Shown: in pieces, positions 60,995 through 64,000 of the stretch
Position numbering within the stretch: the stretch's first letter is position 1
Layout: each line of letters starts with the position of its first letter
NCBI GenBank assembly: GCA_016618085.1
Contig: JABLTG010000006.1
Span: 62,001 to 126,000, forward strand
Direction of reading: 5' to 3'
DNA from: Neovahlkampfia damariscottae
Lineage: Eukaryota; Heterolobosea; Selenaionea; Neovahlkampfiida; Neovahlkampfiidae
DNA length: 64,000 bases
The notes under the pieces: model-generated
Database searches by the model: none
The model's input: only the letters and a program-made list of their open reading frames with translations
What the model was told of the DNA's origin: nothing
Position numbers and translations under genes: made by a program

Positions 60995-63900
60995 ATGTCT
61001 CAATTAAGACAACAACTTAAACATTTAAAAGAACAATTTCCAACAAGTGAAAAAGAATTTACTTCAAAAGAAAAAGATTCTTTTTTATTTGATGAAAAAG
61101 AAAGTGCAAAAATCAGAACTGAAGATATTTTTTTATTAGCTTTAGATGGATTATCAGAATTAATTCAAATTGATAATAGATTTAGAAAATTCAAAGATGA
61201 ATTGTTCGATCAAAAATCAATTGTTTATAAAAGAGAATTACAAACAAGTGAAGTCAATCAAAAATTGAATGAAAAATTAAAAAATCTTTTAAGATTATTA
61301 TCATCATACTTTTTATTAACACCTGCACATAAAGTAATTGAATATCTCATTAGAAAATTCAAGTAAGATAAATTAAACAATTATCCAATGAAAGAGTTCA
61401 AATTTACAATGTAGATGATGTTATGGAATGTATTCTTCCATATCATGAAAGTTTATTATTTTCAAGATTTATTCATATCTTAAATATCAACAATACAAGA
61501 TGGGAATTTTTAACACCAATCAAAACATCAGGAGCACCTTTATTAAGAGAAATATTAATTCAAAGATGTCATACAGATTTTACAGTTTTAGAATTTATTT
61601 CAAATATGACAATAAATATGATTTCATCAGGTTATGGATATAAAACACTTGTTAGTTTTACTTCATGTGTTGTCATTGAATATGTTGAATTTAAAAAAAT
61701 TAAACAAATTAATTTGAGAAAATTATTTCCATTAATTTTCGAAGGAATTAAATCTGAAGATGTTGATTTTAAAAATGGATCGTTAATGATGTTAACTCAA
61801 ATTTCATCACAAGTTGAATTATTTTCAAATATTTTAAATTTAATTATTGAATTATTGATCAAAAATTTAAATGAATTTAATTTAAAAAACTCATTATTAT
61901 CATTGATTTATTTATTTCAAAATCAAAAAGTTGAATTTAATGATGAAGATTTATTTAAAAAATTAATTCAATTTAATCATTTTTTTGAAGAATTAGTTCA
62001 AGCATCTATTAAATATGAAATTTCGAATTTTTTAAGATTTTTACTTTTAAGATTATTAGCATGTAAAAAAGATGAATCAAATTTATTTTCTAAATTCTTT
62101 AATGCTTTTGATATTAAAACAAATTTAATTCAAGAAATTTTAATCCAATTATATTTCAATTTTAAAAAAAATAAAGATGAAAAGAAGAAAATTCAAAAAT
62201 TAATTTTCATTATCGGAACAAAGAATTCTGAATCAATTGATAAAGGAATTACATTTTTATTAAAAAATTATCCACAAGAAAAAGAAGAAATTTCAAATTT
62301 TTTCAATTTATTTTTCAAAGGAACAAAACATCAATTTGTTGAAGAATCAAATACAACTCTATATTTAACATTAGAACATCCAGAAGCTTCAATTAGAAAA
62401 TTAGCAATTGACAAATTAATTGAATCTTCAAAAACAATTAACGACAATGATGAAATTTTAATTTCCTTATTAAGAAGATTATTAGATGATGATACTGAAG
62501 TTGTAAAAGCTGCATTAGCTTATCCAAACTTAATGAAAATTAAACAAAAACAAAAATTATTTTCAACTTTAAGAAATCTTTACATGAAGAAGGATAAAAA
62601 AATTAATCAACTCATATCAGAAAAATTAAATTCATTTATTTTAGAAAATCCACAACACTTGAATGATACAATTCCATTTATTTTTGATTTAATTCAAAAT
62701 AATGACTCAAAAATTATAAAATTAAGTTCAAATTTAAAACATCCATTATTTTTTAATTTTCCAAAAGAAAATGGAAAAATTATTGAATGTTTTAAAAATA
62801 ATTTAATGAATGATTTTAATTCAAATTTTGAATCTTTATCAAATGCATATGAAAATAATTTCGCAAATACTTTAATTAGAGAAGTTTTCATTTTAGTTCT
62901 TTCAACTAAAGTTTCCTTTGAAATTGTGAATTCCATTTTTAATTTAATCAAAAGAACAACAAAACATGATAAAATGGATTCAGAAATCTTTCAATTAATC
63001 CTTTCAAAAATTTCAGGAGCAAAATTCTCAAACCATTCATTTGAAAAAAGTATTAAAGAAAATAGTCCAGAGAAACTCTTAATTGAATCGTTTTTAATGT
63101 TTCAATCAAATTTTGAAATCTATTCGAATCATATTGAATATTTATTTTTGACAGTTTTAAATCAACAACAATTTAAATTTTTAAATCATTTTTGGACATC
63201 AAATTTATATTCAAAATCTATTGAAGAATCTTGTTTGAATTATTCATATTTCATTTTAAAAGAATTAAAAAATATTAACGGAAAATATTTAATTCCAGAT
63301 TATTTAATTTCCTTAAATAGTGAAGTTAAATACATTCGTGAATTATCAATTAAATGTTTAAAAGTGATTTATAGTCATTTTGAAGTTAAAAAGTGTTCAA
63401 ATATTGTAGAAAATAAAAAATTTACAAATGATTTAAATGATAAAGAAGTGAAACAATTATTACACAATTTATTAGATAAAGAATCAAATTTAATTATTGA
63501 TTCAAAATATTTTCCTTCTATGTTGAAATCAAATTCATATTCAAAAGTTATTTTATTTTTAGCAGAATTTAATGCGAAGATTGTTCATTCAAACTCAAAA
63601 AAATTAAAATTATTGAATTTAATTGGACAAGTTCACTCACATCAAAAAATGATGATTTTAAAACCAGAGTTTGACTTATTGTTATCAAAATTAAAAACAA
63701 ATAATTTAAAAACTGAAGAAGAAAGGGAAATTTTATATTTACATCTTAATGATTATAAAATTGATAATTTAATTGAAATGAAAAATGTTGATATGAATGC
63801 TATATTTTTTGATATTTGTAGAAATTGTAATCCAATCATAATTGATGGTGTTAAATTTGAATCACCTGCTTTATATTTGTTAAGTCAATTTCAAAGTAAA

Positions 63901-64000
63901 CACTTTGCAAAATTATCACCAGAAGATCAAAAATTATTTTTCAATTTAACATTATTTTGTTTGTCCAATGAAAATGAAGTCGAAGAAAATTTATCAATCA
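60995..64000 (+). CDS. UTP10: HEATR1/UTP10, small-subunit processome HEAT-repeat protein (3' end cut off)
   Basis: Exon 1 (60995-61362) and exon 2 (61395 to the window end) with a 32-nt intron; the frame stays open to base 64000. The N terminus matches UTP10/HEATR1: SFLFDEKESAKI, FLLALDGLSELIQID, YFLLTPAHKVIEYLIRKF and ECILPYHESLLFSRFIHILN. A long alpha-helical HEAT repeat array follows. It acts in nucleolar 18S pre-rRNA processing and Pol I transcription. At least 990 residues lie in the window; the family is near 1,800-2,100. Confidence 0.9.

Overview
The window is a gene-dense, strongly AT-rich nuclear segment of a unicellular eukaryote with mitochondria. It carries spliced nuclear genes (RPB2, HEATR1/UTP10, RAD52, ATG14, elongin C) and genes for mitochondrial proteins (uS9m, a CISD3-like protein, a twin CX9C protein). 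Its introns are extremely short, mostly 27-40 nt, with GT...AG ends. An amoeba-like protist would fit, but the sequence does not fix the lineage. Nearly every host gene has a CCAAT/ATTGG box within about 10-100 nt of its start codon, and many genes are divergent pairs sharing a very short promoter.

Layout. 1-12.4 kb: housekeeping genes (WD40-UBR-PHD protein, NCS-like protein, GT10 fucosyltransferase, TMEM214-like, SPX-deacylase fusion, PAS protein, Sua5, OTUD6B-like, coiled-coil protein). 12.4-13.8 kb: an 834-bp TIR element inside a segment that recurs inverted at 39.4-40.0 kb. 13.8-19.4 kb: a 5.6-kb hAT transposon with matching ends and an exact 8-bp target duplication AAGTAAAC. Besides its transposase it carries a CD-NTase and a TM-SAVED effector, i.e. 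a CBASS-like anti-viral signalling pair, and two small membrane proteins. 20.0-37.3 kb: a Polinton-like viral element (capsid proteins, packaging ATPase, maturation protease, RVE integrase, and a polymerase-helicase-HNH fusion) that looks whole and contains many copies of one 13-bp palindrome. 37.4-38.9 kb: an ankyrin gene whose first intron has grown into an array of 39-bp units, each looking like a complete 36-nt intron. 40.0-41.5 kb: an aldonolactone-oxidase-like gene. 41.6-44.2 kb: an element with about 400-bp inverted repeats and two decaying passenger genes. 44.3-64 kb: housekeeping genes, including RPB2 interrupted by a 543-residue intein with an intact-looking LAGLIDADG endonuclease.

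How it fits together. The left third and the right third are ordinary compact host genome. The middle (12.4-44.2 kb) is a mobile-element landing zone where a hAT transposon with bacterial-type nucleotide-signalling cargo lies about 0.6 kb from a viral element. The most interesting proposal is that the CD-NTase makes a nucleotide second messenger sensed by the membrane-anchored SAVED protein, and that the pair moves as transposon cargo. Splice structures were inferred by eye from GT...AG, frame continuity and family conservation; no search was run.
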